Positions 1 through 7,164 of a stretch of 44,796 bases of DNA are shown here, piece by piece. The translations under genes were made by a program, and so were the position numbers. How positions within the stretch are numbered: position 1 is the first letter of the stretch; each line of letters opens with the position of its first letter. The notes under the pieces were generated by a model. It was given only the letters and a program-made list of their open reading frames with translations. It was not told the DNA's origin and ran no database searches. This stretch comes from Lactobacillaceae bacterium UBA5807 (GTDB lineage Bacteria > Bacillota > Bacilli > Lactobacillales > Lactobacillaceae): contig DIDF01000029.1 of the NCBI GenBank assembly GCA_002418005.1, positions 1-44,796 on the forward strand. The letters run 5' to 3'.

Positions 1-46
1 ATATATATAAATGTTAGTTTATATGCAAATTAATTTTTAATAAGAA

Positions 47-72
47 AAGCCAGACAATTACTTGTCTGACTT
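47..72 (-). terminator. Intrinsic terminator of the MucBP surface protein gene
   Basis: A 7-bp stem CAGACAA/TTGTCTG with a TTAC loop, extended by further pairs. On the minus strand it is followed by CTTTTCTT. It lies about 90 bp past the stop codon of the gene at 163-3240. Confidence 0.8.
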
Positions 73-162
73 CAAATATTTACTAAAGTTTACTTATTTT
101 TACCTTACTTATTAGTTATGATTTGGCGTAATATTTTGCCTCGATATTAATCTAAAATTCAA

Positions 163-3100
163 CTAAAACCATGAAATTATTTTTTGAATAATCTGCTGGA
201 TAAATTCAGCAAAGGAGTTTTGGCTTGATTGATTGGCATTAGCCGGATTACTTGCACTTGAAGTAGTCGCATTATTACTGGATGGAGCTGATGGAGAATC
301 AGCTTTAGGTGATGATTGGTTAACAATGGGACTCGGCAAACTCTCGGCGTTTGCATTTGTAGCTGAAACACTCGGTTGAGAATTATTTGGCTGATAATTG
401 ACAATCTCAGTCCGATTCTGGGGCTCGGTGATTATCATAACAATCGGCCCAAAATCAACTTTATTCCGATCAGGACTATATCCATTTACTAAGGGGCTTG
501 AAACAATGGCATCCTGGTCTAATGGAATATAAGTTGTCTGACCAGTGGTTTTATCAGTATTCTTAATCCAGTGAATTGTTTGTACATTGTCTTTAACGGC
601 TTGGTTAGCTGGTAAACCTTGGTACTTAATCGTTAGTGTGGTGGTTAACTCAGAAACCGTTGCTGGTTTAACCGGTTTCTTAGTGTAGGTAACTGTTTCT
701 ACTCTGTCTTTTGGTTCAGTTATTATCGTAACGATTGGCCCAAAGTCAATGCTAGTACGGTCTGGAGTATAACCATCAATAATTGGACTAAAAACTGTTT
801 TATCCTTATCTAACGGAATATATTTAACTTCACCAGTGGTGTTATCGATATTCTTAAGCCATTTGATTGTTTGAACATTATCTTTAATGGCACTGCTATC
901 AGGTAACCCAACATACTTAACCGTTAGTGTAGTGGTTAATTGTGAAGTGCTTGAAGCTGGTTGGTTTTGCGTGAACTGAACCGTCACAGCTTGGTCAGTT
1001 GGCTCACTGGTTTGGGTACTTAATTTACCAAATAAAGCACTAGCTTTATCGGCAGTGTATCCCTTAACAGCGGGTGTTTGAATATCTTGGGGCTGATTTG
1101 TCGGCGTGTAAGATACTGCCCCAGTATCTGGATTGGTTACCTTATTCCAATGAATCGTTTGCGTGTTGTCAGCAATTGAACTGCCAGCTGGTAAACCAGC
1201 ATATTTAACTGTTAACTTGGTATCAAAGTTTTCAGATGTTGGTTTAGCCGAAGTTTCCTTGGTGTACAGAACGGTCTTGGTGACATCACTTGGGGCGGTG
1301 CTTTGAGTATCCAACTTACCAAAGTCAACTGAGCTTTGATCTGCGGAATACCCTGGAACATTAGGGGTGGTGATTGGCTCTGGCTGAGAAGCTGGCACAT
1401 AGGAAACATTGCCATTAACTTCATCAGTTTGTTTTGTCCATTTAATTGGCTGAACACTATCGGAAATTGACAGGTTATCAGGTAATCCTGCGTACTTAAC
1501 TGTGTAGTTAGTTGAAACATCTTCCAAAGTGGTTTCGTGGGCAACTTTAATTTTTAATGGGGTTGCGCTTCCAGTAAATTTAACAGCTGCTTCTTGCCCG
1601 TCAGCCAATTTTAATCCTTTTGGAAATTGCGAGGTATCAACATTGTAGGTGTTCTCTTTATCACTGAATGCACTAACCGTTGCTGTTCCAACCACTTTAT
1701 TATTGTCGCTAGTATCAATAAATTGGACGATTTGCTTAACAACATCAGTTGGCAGCCAAACAATGTTAGCCGTTGTCGGATCTTTGGAAAAGGTTCCACT
1801 CAAATGTTCAGAAGGAGCCTTGCCATTGTTTTGCAAAAAATCTGAAACTGAGCCAGTTCCACCCAAAACAACGGTTGGATCGCCTAAAATACTGGTTAGA
1901 TTGTTTAAGGTGGTGGCAGCCGGAGTGAGTGATCCATCTGGCAGCTTGCTGTTGACAATGTCATAAGTGTCCCCGACATTGCCGGTCAACGTGGTTGGCG
2001 AAGCCAAAGTGTTAACCGCTAATTTCAAATCCTTTCCAAGCACAACCTGTTGAAAGCTAATATTAACTTTGCTGGTTTGCTCAGATTGAGCAGCAAATTG
2101 ATAGGGTTGAAGGATCCAACCAGAAAACAATTTATTAATATCAAACCAAGAAGTGGTCAACAATCCATAATTGGAAGCCGTATCCGGCAAAAACTGAGTC
2201 CAATCAACCGATTCAGTCCCATAGTTTCCACCTGTCGCCGTACTCGGGAATCCATCAGCGTACCCACCAGGTTCAGTATTAACGGAGTCATTGGTGTAAG
2301 GAGAAACATCAATTGGTTGCCCATTCATTTCCTTGACTGAATAAGTATGTTGATAATTAAAGGTTGGGTAGTATGGATTAGCACTTTCGGCTGGCTTGTT
2401 GAGTGTAATTGGATTTTCCAAAACTTTTTGATAACGAGCTTGGACATTCATTGGGTTCAAATTCGAATCAGTTGCCAATGGAGACAAATCAGTAATGGAA
2501 TCATACATAAAATCGACATCATCCAAATCGGGCTTATTTGCTAAAGGTGAAATGTCGGAAACTGGCATAAACTCAATGTGAACCGATTCCAGGTCTTTCA
2601 AATTTGCTAAGGCACTAATATCCCAAAGATTGCCAGTTTGGGCAATATTTCCAGTCACTGCTTGACTAACGTCATCGTTCGGCCAGATTTCAATTGTATC
2701 TAAATCGGTAGCATATTGAAGTCCTTCCAAAGAATGCATGCTCATCATGGCCTTATAAATATCAGTTGGGTGATTAACATCATTTTGATACTGAACGTCT
2801 TGGGAAGCATCAAGAATTGTGACAGACTTCATATCATTTTTAGTCAGATTTGCTTTAAAATCTTTAAAAGAGTTAAATTCAGACTGCATATCCGGATTAG
2901 TATCATAAAGAAATACCTGAAAGTACTGATCTGGCATCCATTCATCAATATTGCCCTTTTCATCAGGGCCGATGCTTTGGGCATGCGCTTCACCCTGCCA
3001 CTGTGGCCCCAAAGATGGATGAACATAGGTATACGGTAAATTTGCATTTTTGGGAACACTGAAATTATTGGTATATGGAACAACATTAGTAAGTTTTGAC

Positions 3101-3240
3101 GGATCCACAGTATCAGCTTGAGCGTCCATCAAATGAAAACTTTTTGGGTAGTAGGTAGCTATCGACTCTATGGCAAACCCAGCAATTATAATCAGTAGAA
3201 TTATCAATAAAGTTTGCTTAAAATTCTTTGATAGTTGCAT
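163..3240 (-). CDS. Secreted surface protein with LRR segment and four MucBP-type repeats
   Basis: A 1025-residue exported protein that probably mediates adhesion. Residues 1-42 form a signal peptide with a long hydrophobic core (LLIILLIIIAGF). Residues about 165-260 carry internalin-like leucine-rich repeats (DISALANLKDLESV, DISPLANKPDLDDV, DLSPLATDSN). After a unique beta-rich region, four MucBP-like repeats of about 85 residues run from about 575 to 947, each with TVKYxGLP, a QTIxW strand, GYxxD and FG(K/P)(L/I). The last about 75 residues are Ser/Asn/Pro-rich and end in an amphipathic stretch (FIQQIIQKIISWF). No LPXTG sorting signal is present, so the anchoring mode is unclear. The start has only a weak SD (GAGATGA). 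A cre-like box lies upstream. The fold assignment is firm; the ligand is unknown. Confidence 0.88.
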   Translation of the reverse strand: MQLSKNFKQTLLIILLIIIAGFAIESIATYYPKSFHLMDAQADTVDPSKLTNVVPYTNNFSVPKNANLPYTYVHPSLGPQWQGEAHAQSIGPDEKGNIDEWMPDQYFQVFLYDTNPDMQSEFNSFKDFKANLTKNDMKSVTILDASQDVQYQNDVNHPTDIYKAMMSMHSLEGLQYATDLDTIEIWPNDDVSQAVTGNIAQTGNLWDISALANLKDLESVHIEFMPVSDISPLANKPDLDDVDFMYDSITDLSPLATDSNLNPMNVQARYQKVLENPITLNKPAESANPYYPTFNYQHTYSVKEMNGQPIDVSPYTNDSVNTEPGGYADGFPSTATGGNYGTESVDWTQFLPDTASNYGLLTTSWFDINKLFSGWILQPYQFAAQSEQTSKVNISFQQVVLGKDLKLAVNTLASPTTLTGNVGDTYDIVNSKLPDGSLTPAATTLNNLTSILGDPTVVLGGTGSVSDFLQNNGKAPSEHLSGTFSKDPTTANIVWLPTDVVKQIVQFIDTSDNNKVVGTATVSAFSDKENTYNVDTSQFPKGLKLADGQEAAVKFTGSATPLKIKVAHETTLEDVSTNYTVKYAGLPDNLSISDSVQPIKWTKQTDEVNGNVSYVPASQPEPITTPNVPGYSADQSSVDFGKLDTQSTAPSDVTKTVLYTKETSAKPTSENFDTKLTVKYAGLPAGSSIADNTQTIHWNKVTNPDTGAVSYTPTNQPQDIQTPAVKGYTADKASALFGKLSTQTSEPTDQAVTVQFTQNQPASSTSQLTTTLTVKYVGLPDSSAIKDNVQTIKWLKNIDNTTGEVKYIPLDKDKTVFSPIIDGYTPDRTSIDFGPIVTIITEPKDRVETVTYTKKPVKPATVSELTTTLTIKYQGLPANQAVKDNVQTIHWIKNTDKTTGQTTYIPLDQDAIVSSPLVNGYSPDRNKVDFGPIVMIITEPQNRTEIVNYQPNNSQPSVSATNANAESLPSPIVNQSSPKADSPSAPSSNNATTSSASNPANANQSSQNSFAEFIQQIIQKIISWF

Positions 3241-3305
3241 GTCTAATCATCTCGCTTAAAAAAATCTTTCTACCTGTCTCTGCGCAAATATTAACAAGTC
3301 TTCTG

Positions 3306-3319
3306 TGAAAACGCTAACA
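3306..3319 (-). promoter_or_regulatory. cre-like box upstream of the MucBP gene
   Basis: On the minus strand the site reads TGTTAGCGTTTTCA, 13 of 14 matches to TGWAANCGNTNWCA. It lies 66 bp upstream of the start codon, which suggests CcpA control. This is inferred from the match only. Confidence 0.5.
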
Positions 3320-3394
3320 AAAAGACCTTTAAATTTTTCAACAAAAAAGTTCATTTTTTCAAGGAATATAAAAATCCCCTTCGTACTTAAACTA

Positions 3395-3476
3395 TGACAG
3401 CGATGGGTCACCCTATGAATTGTTTCTCCCCGACCAAGAAACCGTATACCCGTGAATACTGTTTTCATCGCTGTCA
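3395..3476. other. Structured element closed by an 11-bp perfect inverted repeat
   Basis: TGACAGCGATG (3395-3405) is perfectly inverted at 3466-3476. On the minus strand the enclosed 60 nt can form further small stems (GTTTCT/AGAAAC, GTAT/ATAC, GGGTGACCC). A separate hairpin, GGCACCAAC/GTTGGTGCC, lies at 3490-3519. Neither has a T-run, so these are not simple terminators. Orientation relative to the MucBP gene allows a 5'-UTR structured RNA, but no known riboswitch class was recognised. Confidence 0.4.
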
Positions 3477-3532
3477 ATCATTTCCCCGGGCACCAACTTC
3501 TTTACCCAGAGTTGGTGCCTATTTGTGTGATC

Positions 3533-3650
3533 AGAGTGCAAATGAGAGCGGTTAGGTCCGGTTGAATTAAGCGGAATAAACAGCAATCCCGGGGTTGGAT
3601 TGTTGTTTATTTTGCTTAATTCTTGAGGGCCTGCTCTCATTTGCACGTTT
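3533..3650. repeat. Family A hairpin repeat, copy 1
   Basis: A 118-bp near-continuous hairpin. The 14-bp arm GTGCAAATGAGAGC (3536 onward) is perfectly inverted at 3633-3646. Inside are GAATTAAGC/GCTTAATTC and a CAATCC..GGATTG apex over CGGGGTT. It shares AGAGTGC...GCACGTTT ends and the CCGG-type apex with seven other copies in this window. Confidence 0.8.
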
Positions 3651-3661
3651 AATCTATGTAA

Positions 3662-3775
3662 AAAACTAAGAGCCGTTCGAATCCATAAGGTAAGTCTCCT
3701 CTGGGATAAAACGTCGGTTTTGCGTTTTATTTCAGAGGTGCTTGTCTCTAGGATCCTGCTCTTAGGCTCACGTTT
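3662..3775. repeat. Family A-like hairpin repeat, copy 2 (divergent)
   Basis: CTAAGAGC/GCTCTTAG arms enclose CTCCTCTGGGATAAAACG and its partner CGTTTTATTTCAGAGG over the apex TCGGTTTTG. It lacks the AGAGTGC start but keeps the CACGTTT end and the apex. A 21-bp direct repeat beginning CACGTTTAATCTATG borders it at 3644-3664 and 3769-3789, as if it arose by duplication next to copy 1. Confidence 0.6.
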
Positions 3776-3803
3776 AATCTATGTAAAAATACCAAACAAA
3801 AAA

Positions 3804-3836
3804 GGCTCCAGACAAAATCCCGTTTTGTCTGGGGCC
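3804..3836 (-). terminator. Intrinsic terminator of the sigma factor/DUF2922 operon
   Basis: CCAGACAAAA/TTTTGTCTGG stem over TCCCG with outer GGC/GCC pairs, followed on the minus strand by a T-run. It lies about 65 bp past the DUF2922 stop codon. Confidence 0.85.
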
Positions 3837-3898
3837 AGTAAACTAAATTAATTTATCCACGTAAAATTGATCCATTATTTATTTAATTTTTTACGTAA

Positions 3899-4123
3899 TT
3901 ACTTACGGGTATCAAAAATTTCTTGAGTTACAGTGTCAACATATTTGGCAGCAAGCGGTGTGGCGTATGGGTTCACACCGTTACGGTCAAACAACTTAAG
4001 GTCAGCGATTGCTTTCATCTGTTGAGTTACGACTTCTTCAGAAAGGTTTTGTGATGCATAACCTAAAGTAAATGTCTTGGTTTTATCATCACTTGATTTG
4101 AATACCATCTCTAATTTCTTCAT
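3899..4123 (-). CDS. DUF2922 family protein
   Basis: A 74-residue cytosolic protein starting KKLEMVFKSSDDKTKTF, with the DUF2922 pattern of an LEMVF strand, a strand ending in FTLGYA, a helix beginning LSEEVV and a C-terminal MKAI..LF segment. Function is unknown. It is 25 bp downstream of the DUF1659-like gene and has a good SD (AGGAGG). Pairing of DUF1659 and DUF2922 genes downstream of small sigma factors is a pattern I recall from lactobacilli and bacilli, which supports the assignment. Confidence 0.8.
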   Translation of the reverse strand: MKKLEMVFKSSDDKTKTFTLGYASQNLSEEVVTQQMKAIADLKLFDRNGVNPYATPLAAKYVDTVTQEIFDTRK

Positions 4124-4148
4124 TTTTTAGTTCCTCCTATATTATTAA

Positions 4149-4355
4149 TTACTTGCTAGCAATTAAGTCAGTTTCTGAGATATAAACATCTTTGACAGTT
4201 GCGCCGGTTAAAGCTTCAACAATTTTGCCGAACGCCACGATAGTTTCTGGGGTAGCTTCTTTAGACACGTGGGCAAAAGAATGCTTAACACCCTTTTCGT
4301 GATCTGCGTCAACCAAAGTAAAAGCAATATTTGACTTCATCCAATCTCTATTCAT
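4149..4355 (-). CDS. DUF1659-like small protein
   Basis: A 68-residue protein beginning MNRDWMKSNIAFTLVD. A central KHSFAHVSKEATPETI segment and a helix IVAFGKIVEALTG match the DUF1659 layout (strand, 'F..V..eA(T/S)', helix). Function is unknown. It lies between the sigma factor gene and the DUF2922 gene. SD is AGGAGTGG. The 92-bp gap to the sigma gene holds a palindrome (4383-4405), so this pair may have its own promoter. Confidence 0.65.
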   Translation of the reverse strand: MNRDWMKSNIAFTLVDADHEKGVKHSFAHVSKEATPETIVAFGKIVEALTGATVKDVYISETDLIASK

Positions 4356-4382
4356 AATCTGTCCACTCCTATATTTAATTTA

Positions 4383-4405
4383 GTAAGTGGTTGGCCAACC
4401 CTTAC
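4383..4405. promoter_or_regulatory. 23-bp near-perfect palindrome between sigma factor and DUF1659 genes
   Basis: GTAAG.GGTTGGCCAACC.CTTAC reads as an inverted repeat with a single mismatched pair. It sits 28 bp upstream of the DUF1659 start and is not followed by a T-run, so an operator is more likely than a terminator. Confidence 0.45.
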
Positions 4406-4447
4406 ATAAGATAGTAACGAAATGAAGGAGGCAAAGTGTAAAGCCAA

Positions 4448-4999
4448 TTATTGAATTTCTTTGAATTTTCTTCTTAAACCCTCTCGCCACAAGTAAATTG
4501 TTGGCCGGCTAACTTTATAATATTTGGCTATCTGGGTGATATTCATCCCCAGTTCAAAACTTGCCCGCAAATATTTTCTTTCATTATCAGAGCAAATCTT
4601 CATTAGCTGTTCATAGTGAATCTGGTGATGACTATCCTGCCAAACGTCTTTTTCGTGAAGGGATAACAAAATCTCTTCATTAGATTCTTCATTGGCAGTT
4701 TCAGGCAAGTAGCCTTGCAATACCCGCTCTTTTCGCAAAAAGTCAGTCATTTTCCAGATCATTGACTGGTAAATGAAAGCCATGCGATCTTCAGGTTTTT
4801 CTTGGGGCGCATTTTGATAAGCATCAATGAAGTAAAAAACGCCATCTTGAATCATATCTTCGTAATAAGGACTGGAGGCAAATACGTGAAGCTTTTTTAG
4901 CACGCCAAATATCACGCCAACGTGATTATCCTTTAACAAAAAATCAAACGCTTCTTTTTGCTCGCCATCAGTAATATTATTTAAAAATTGTTTGTCCAT
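4448..4999 (-). CDS. ComX/SigH-like sigma-70 family sigma factor
   Basis: A 183-residue protein resembling the small sigma factors (ComX/SigX/SigH type) of lactobacilli. The N-terminal half has the region 2-like segment (FDFLLKDNHVGVIFGVLKKL..YYEDMIQDG.FYFIDAY) and a second helix set (MAFIYQSMIWKMTDFLRKE). The C-terminus (about 143-180) has a region 4 helix-turn-helix (GMNITQIAKYYKVSRPTIYLW). In relatives such factors are linked to late competence gene expression, but no competence genes lie nearby. The two small genes downstream share its strand. SD is weak (AGGATGG, somewhat distant). Confidence 0.75.
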   Translation of the reverse strand: MDKQFLNNITDGEQKEAFDFLLKDNHVGVIFGVLKKLHVFASSPYYEDMIQDGVFYFIDAYQNAPQEKPEDRMAFIYQSMIWKMTDFLRKERVLQGYLPETANEESNEEILLSLHEKDVWQDSHHQIHYEQLMKICSDNERKYLRASFELGMNITQIAKYYKVSRPTIYLWREGLRRKFKEIQ

Positions 5000-5175
5000 T
5001 CTTCGACCATCCTTAGATTTATTGATCGAAGGGCCCTTGTCACGAGGGCGGACAATGTCAAGTAATTTGCCAAACGGTAAGCGCAGAGAAATAAAATTAG
5101 AGTTGTTTTTTACTTGATTTCCATTAATGGTGCTAAGATAAAATCAATTCAAAGGTCCTTTTTGGGGGAATAACT

Positions 5176-5520
5176 ATGAATAGTAAAGCAGTTAAAGTAT
5201 TTGTCCTAACAGCCTTATCCTTTATCACATTGGGAGCAGTTGCTGTGGCCAATCCACAATCAACTTCTGCGGCCACAACTCCGAGTTATTATCGGGGCAA
5301 GTGGCATGATAGCTTTGGCGATATGGTAATCATTCATCCAAGTTATGCATACGTTAATAACCGAGCCATGCATTACAAGTATTTTAAAATCAACGGTTAT
5401 CATGGTTCGTATTATCATTACATCCTGAGAGCATCAAATGAACAGCCGGTTCCGATTGGATATCACCATGGTCACTTATATGCCCGGATTGGTTTGGGAA
5501 ACGTTAAATTTTCTAAGTAA
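5176..5520 (+). CDS. Small secreted hypothetical protein
   Basis: A 114-residue protein with a clear signal peptide (about 1-33: lysines, FVLTALSFITLGAVAVA, then a STSAATT cleavage region). The mature 80 residues are rich in Tyr, His and Gly (YYRGKWHDSFGDM, YHGSYYHYIL, YHHGHLYARIG) and look beta-rich. I do not recognise a named domain, although short secreted proteins of this style are common in lactobacilli. It has its own terminator and is monocistronic. A GGGGGAATAACT sequence precedes the ATG. Confidence 0.75.
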   Translation: MNSKAVKVFVLTALSFITLGAVAVANPQSTSAATTPSYYRGKWHDSFGDMVIIHPSYAYVNNRAMHYKYFKINGYHGSYYHYILRASNEQPVPIGYHHGHLYARIGLGNVKFSK

Positions 5521-5558
5521 ACTAAAAGATTGCCTTTTTCGGGGCAATCTTTTTTAGT
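5521..5558. terminator. Bidirectional terminator after the small secreted protein
   Basis: ACTAAAAGATTGCC pairs with GGCAATCTTTTTTAGT over a short loop. It immediately follows the stop codon at 5520 and has a T-run on the plus strand. Confidence 0.85.
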
Positions 5559-5587
5559 AATTTACTACGTTCAATTTTGATTAAAGC

Positions 5588-5640
5588 TTACTTTTTTGCG
5601 TATTTAGTACCAAGGTAAAATAAGCCTTTAAAGACTTCAA
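5588..5640 (-). pseudogene. C-terminal remnant of a second C26 amidase gene
   Basis: On the minus strand the last about 17 codons read VFKGLFYLGTKYAKK-stop. They match the C-terminus of the C26 amidase at 6425-7152 (LFKDFVARATKYAKK-stop). The final 22 bp are identical between 5588-5609 and 6425-6446. No upstream coding part survives: the next 50 bp lead into the toxin-antitoxin promoter. Confidence 0.55.
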
Positions 5641-5671
5641 CCCTTAATTTTGTCAGAATTAGGCATTTTGA

Positions 5672-5700
5672 TTTACTTCAAAAATTGCGTACGCTATAAT
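5672..5700 (+). promoter_or_regulatory. Promoter of the yefM-yoeB pair
   Basis: TTTACT (5672-5677), a 17-bp spacer and TATAAT (5695-5700) lie 35 bp upstream of the yefM start. The -10 box is inside the operator palindrome. Confidence 0.6.
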
Positions 5701-5716
5701 GTACCTGTACATTATA
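5695..5716. promoter_or_regulatory. Autoregulatory operator of yefM-yoeB
   Basis: A perfect 22-bp palindrome: TATAATGTAC, two bases, GTACATTATA. It overlaps the -10 box. The TGTAC core resembles the TGTACA motif of known YefM-YoeB operators, so repression by the antitoxin-toxin complex is a reasonable inference. Confidence 0.75.
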
Positions 5717-5734
5717 AGGAACGGAGAATCTGCT

Positions 5735-5989
5735 ATGAAAGATATATATACGCCCACTAAAGCAAGACAAAATTTGTTTAAATTAATCAAAAAAACTAAT
5801 GAAGAAAAAGCTCCAATACGAATTGAACCAACTAAAGAAAACGAGAAGGGTGCAGTTCTCATTGGCGAAGACGATTGGAAAGCTATGCAAGAAACTCTCT
5901 TTTTAGTTCAAAACGGTGTCTATGATCAAATCAAATCCCGAGAAAAGGATCCTGAGGAAGACTTTGATAAGGTCTGGAAAGATCTATGA
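5735..5989 (+). CDS. yefM: YefM/Phd family antitoxin
   Basis: An 84-residue antitoxin. The N-terminal half has the Phd/YefM fold (MKDIYTPTKARQNLFKLIKK, then AVLIGEDDWKAMQETL). The acidic C-terminus (KDPEEDFDKVWKDL) is the usual toxin-neutralising tail. The ATG at 5735 is chosen over an in-frame upstream ATG at 5699 because AAGGAACGGAG precedes it at proper spacing and the upstream ATG lies inside the operator. Its stop overlaps the toxin start by ATGA, as in standard yefM-yoeB operons. Confidence 0.85.
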   Translation: MKDIYTPTKARQNLFKLIKKTNEEKAPIRIEPTKENEKGAVLIGEDDWKAMQETLFLVQNGVYDQIKSREKDPEEDFDKVWKDL

Positions 5990-6248
5990 ATTACCAAGTA
6001 AAGGTTAAATCAGGGGCAAAAAAGGATCTTAAAAAATTAAAGGTAGTTATCTTGAAGAAAGTTTTTTAGCGATAATAAAGACCCTTCGCCAAAATCCTTA
6101 CTCACCAACACAATCTTTTGAAAAACTAACTCCACCAATCAAGGGATTCTATTCCCGCAGAATTAATGCTCAACATCGAGTGGTTTATCGAGTTGACGAT
6201 AAAAGTAAAACCGTAATTATTTATTCTGCTTGGACCCATTATGAATAA
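5986..6248 (+). pseudogene. yoeB: YoeB/Txe family toxin, frameshifted
   Basis: The gene starts at the ATGA overlap with yefM. Frame 0 reads MNYQVKVKSGAKKDLKKLK and then stops after 27 codons. Shifting by -1 after the A6/TTAAAG stretch (about 6031-6042) continues as GSYLEESFLAIIKTLRQNPY, SFEKLTPPIKGFYSRRINAQ, HRVVYRVDD and IIYSAWTHYE-stop, a complete YoeB C-terminus with the R..HRVVY and terminal HYE residues expected of this RNase family. One missing A explains the break. The intact protein would be about 87 residues, normal for YoeB. Either a real inactivating deletion or a homopolymer sequencing error. Confidence 0.85.
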
Positions 6249-6334
6249 ATTATTTACGGCCAAAATAAAACAACCCACGGATTTATTTGAACAATAAAAA
6301 CATAATTAGGCAAAAAAGCTCGCCATTTAGTGAT

Positions 6335-6383
6335 GTACCCCATAATCGTTAGACAGAACTCTAATTATTATGGGGTACTTTTT
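6335..6383 (+). terminator. Hairpin with T-run downstream of the toxin
   Basis: GTACCCCATAAT (6335-6346) is inverted at 6367-6378 and followed by TTTTT. It can end the toxin-antitoxin transcript. The CCCCATAAT..TTAGAC content also resembles ends of some IS3-type elements, so it could be an insertion sequence scar. Confidence 0.55.
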
Positions 6384-6424
6384 AGTTGAAAAATTTTTTA
6401 AAAATTTCTCAATTCGTGTAAACC

Positions 6425-7152
6425 TTACTTTTTTGCGTATTTAGTAGCACGGGCAACAAAGTCTTTGAAGAGATCAAACTCTTCTGGCATCGTGTCATAC
6501 AGAAATTCTGGGTGCCACTGAACCCCAAGAACTTGATCATTTTCTTTTGTTTCAATAGCTTCTACTGCGCCATCGGCAGCGCGACCAGAGATAATCATCT
6601 TTGAACCAACCTCTTTAACTGCCTGATGGTGATGAGAATTGACGTAGGGATTGCTGCCGACAATTTTGGCTATGTGCGTCCCCTTCTTAGTTTTAACGTG
6701 GTGAGTGGGGTAAAAAAGATTGGGGCGTCTTGATGATGCTTAACAAATGCTTTTGGCCCTTGACTCGGCCAATCCTGATACATAGTGCCACCCAAAGCCA
6801 GTGAAATAATCTGAATTCCTCGACAAATACCAAACATTGCTTTGCCAGCTTTATAAGCCTGTTTAGCAACTTCAATTTCAAATTTATCCTTGACCATTGA
6901 AGTATCGGTCAGCTTTTCAATTGGTTCTTCACCAAATAAGGTTGGATCAATATCCGGTCCACCTAAAAACATTACCGCATCAATTCGTTCAACGTACTTT
7001 TTAGCTAATTTAGTTTCGTTAAACGGTGGAATCATTACCGGAATCCCTCCGGCCTTGATAACCGCCTGAGCAACAGCATCATCAATATAATCCTTGAAGC
7101 TTCTAAGACTGGGATCACCGTCAGTCGGCATCCCAATTAATGGTTTAGTCAT
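6425..7152 (-). pseudogene. Class C26 gamma-glutamyl amidase (PuuD-like), frameshifted
   Basis: Glutamine amidotransferase-like hydrolase of the peptidase C26/PuuD family, which cleaves gamma-glutamyl amides in the cytosol. Residues 1-157 read normally from the ATG at 7152 (SD AAGGAG), including the nucleophile Cys110 in FGICRG. At a T6 run near 6715-6722 the frame shifts; the rest (THHVKTKKGTHIA, NPYVNSHHHQAVKEV, LGVQWHPEFLYDT, TKYAKK-stop) is in another frame. The distal part holds the catalytic His-x-Glu of WHPE. Total length of about 243 codons is normal for the family. It begins 12 bp after the C39-like gene stops, so the two are co-transcribed. A one-base error in the T-run would restore it. 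Confidence 0.85.
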
Positions 7153-7164
7153 TGGCACATCTCC

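Noticed and set aside
3395..3519. T-box or other named riboswitch upstream of the adhesin
   Set aside because: No T-box TGGNACCGCG-like sequence and no conserved core of a riboswitch that I know; left as an unassigned structure.
6018..6024. A AAA AAG slippery heptamer in yoeB as a programmed -1 frameshift
   Set aside because: After a -1 slip at this site the next codons are GGA TCT TAA, an immediate stop. The frame change must occur later, around the A6 run.
6335..6378. Insertion sequence at the hairpin after the toxin
   Set aside because: No transposase fragment and no target duplication are visible; the T-run makes a terminator the simpler reading.
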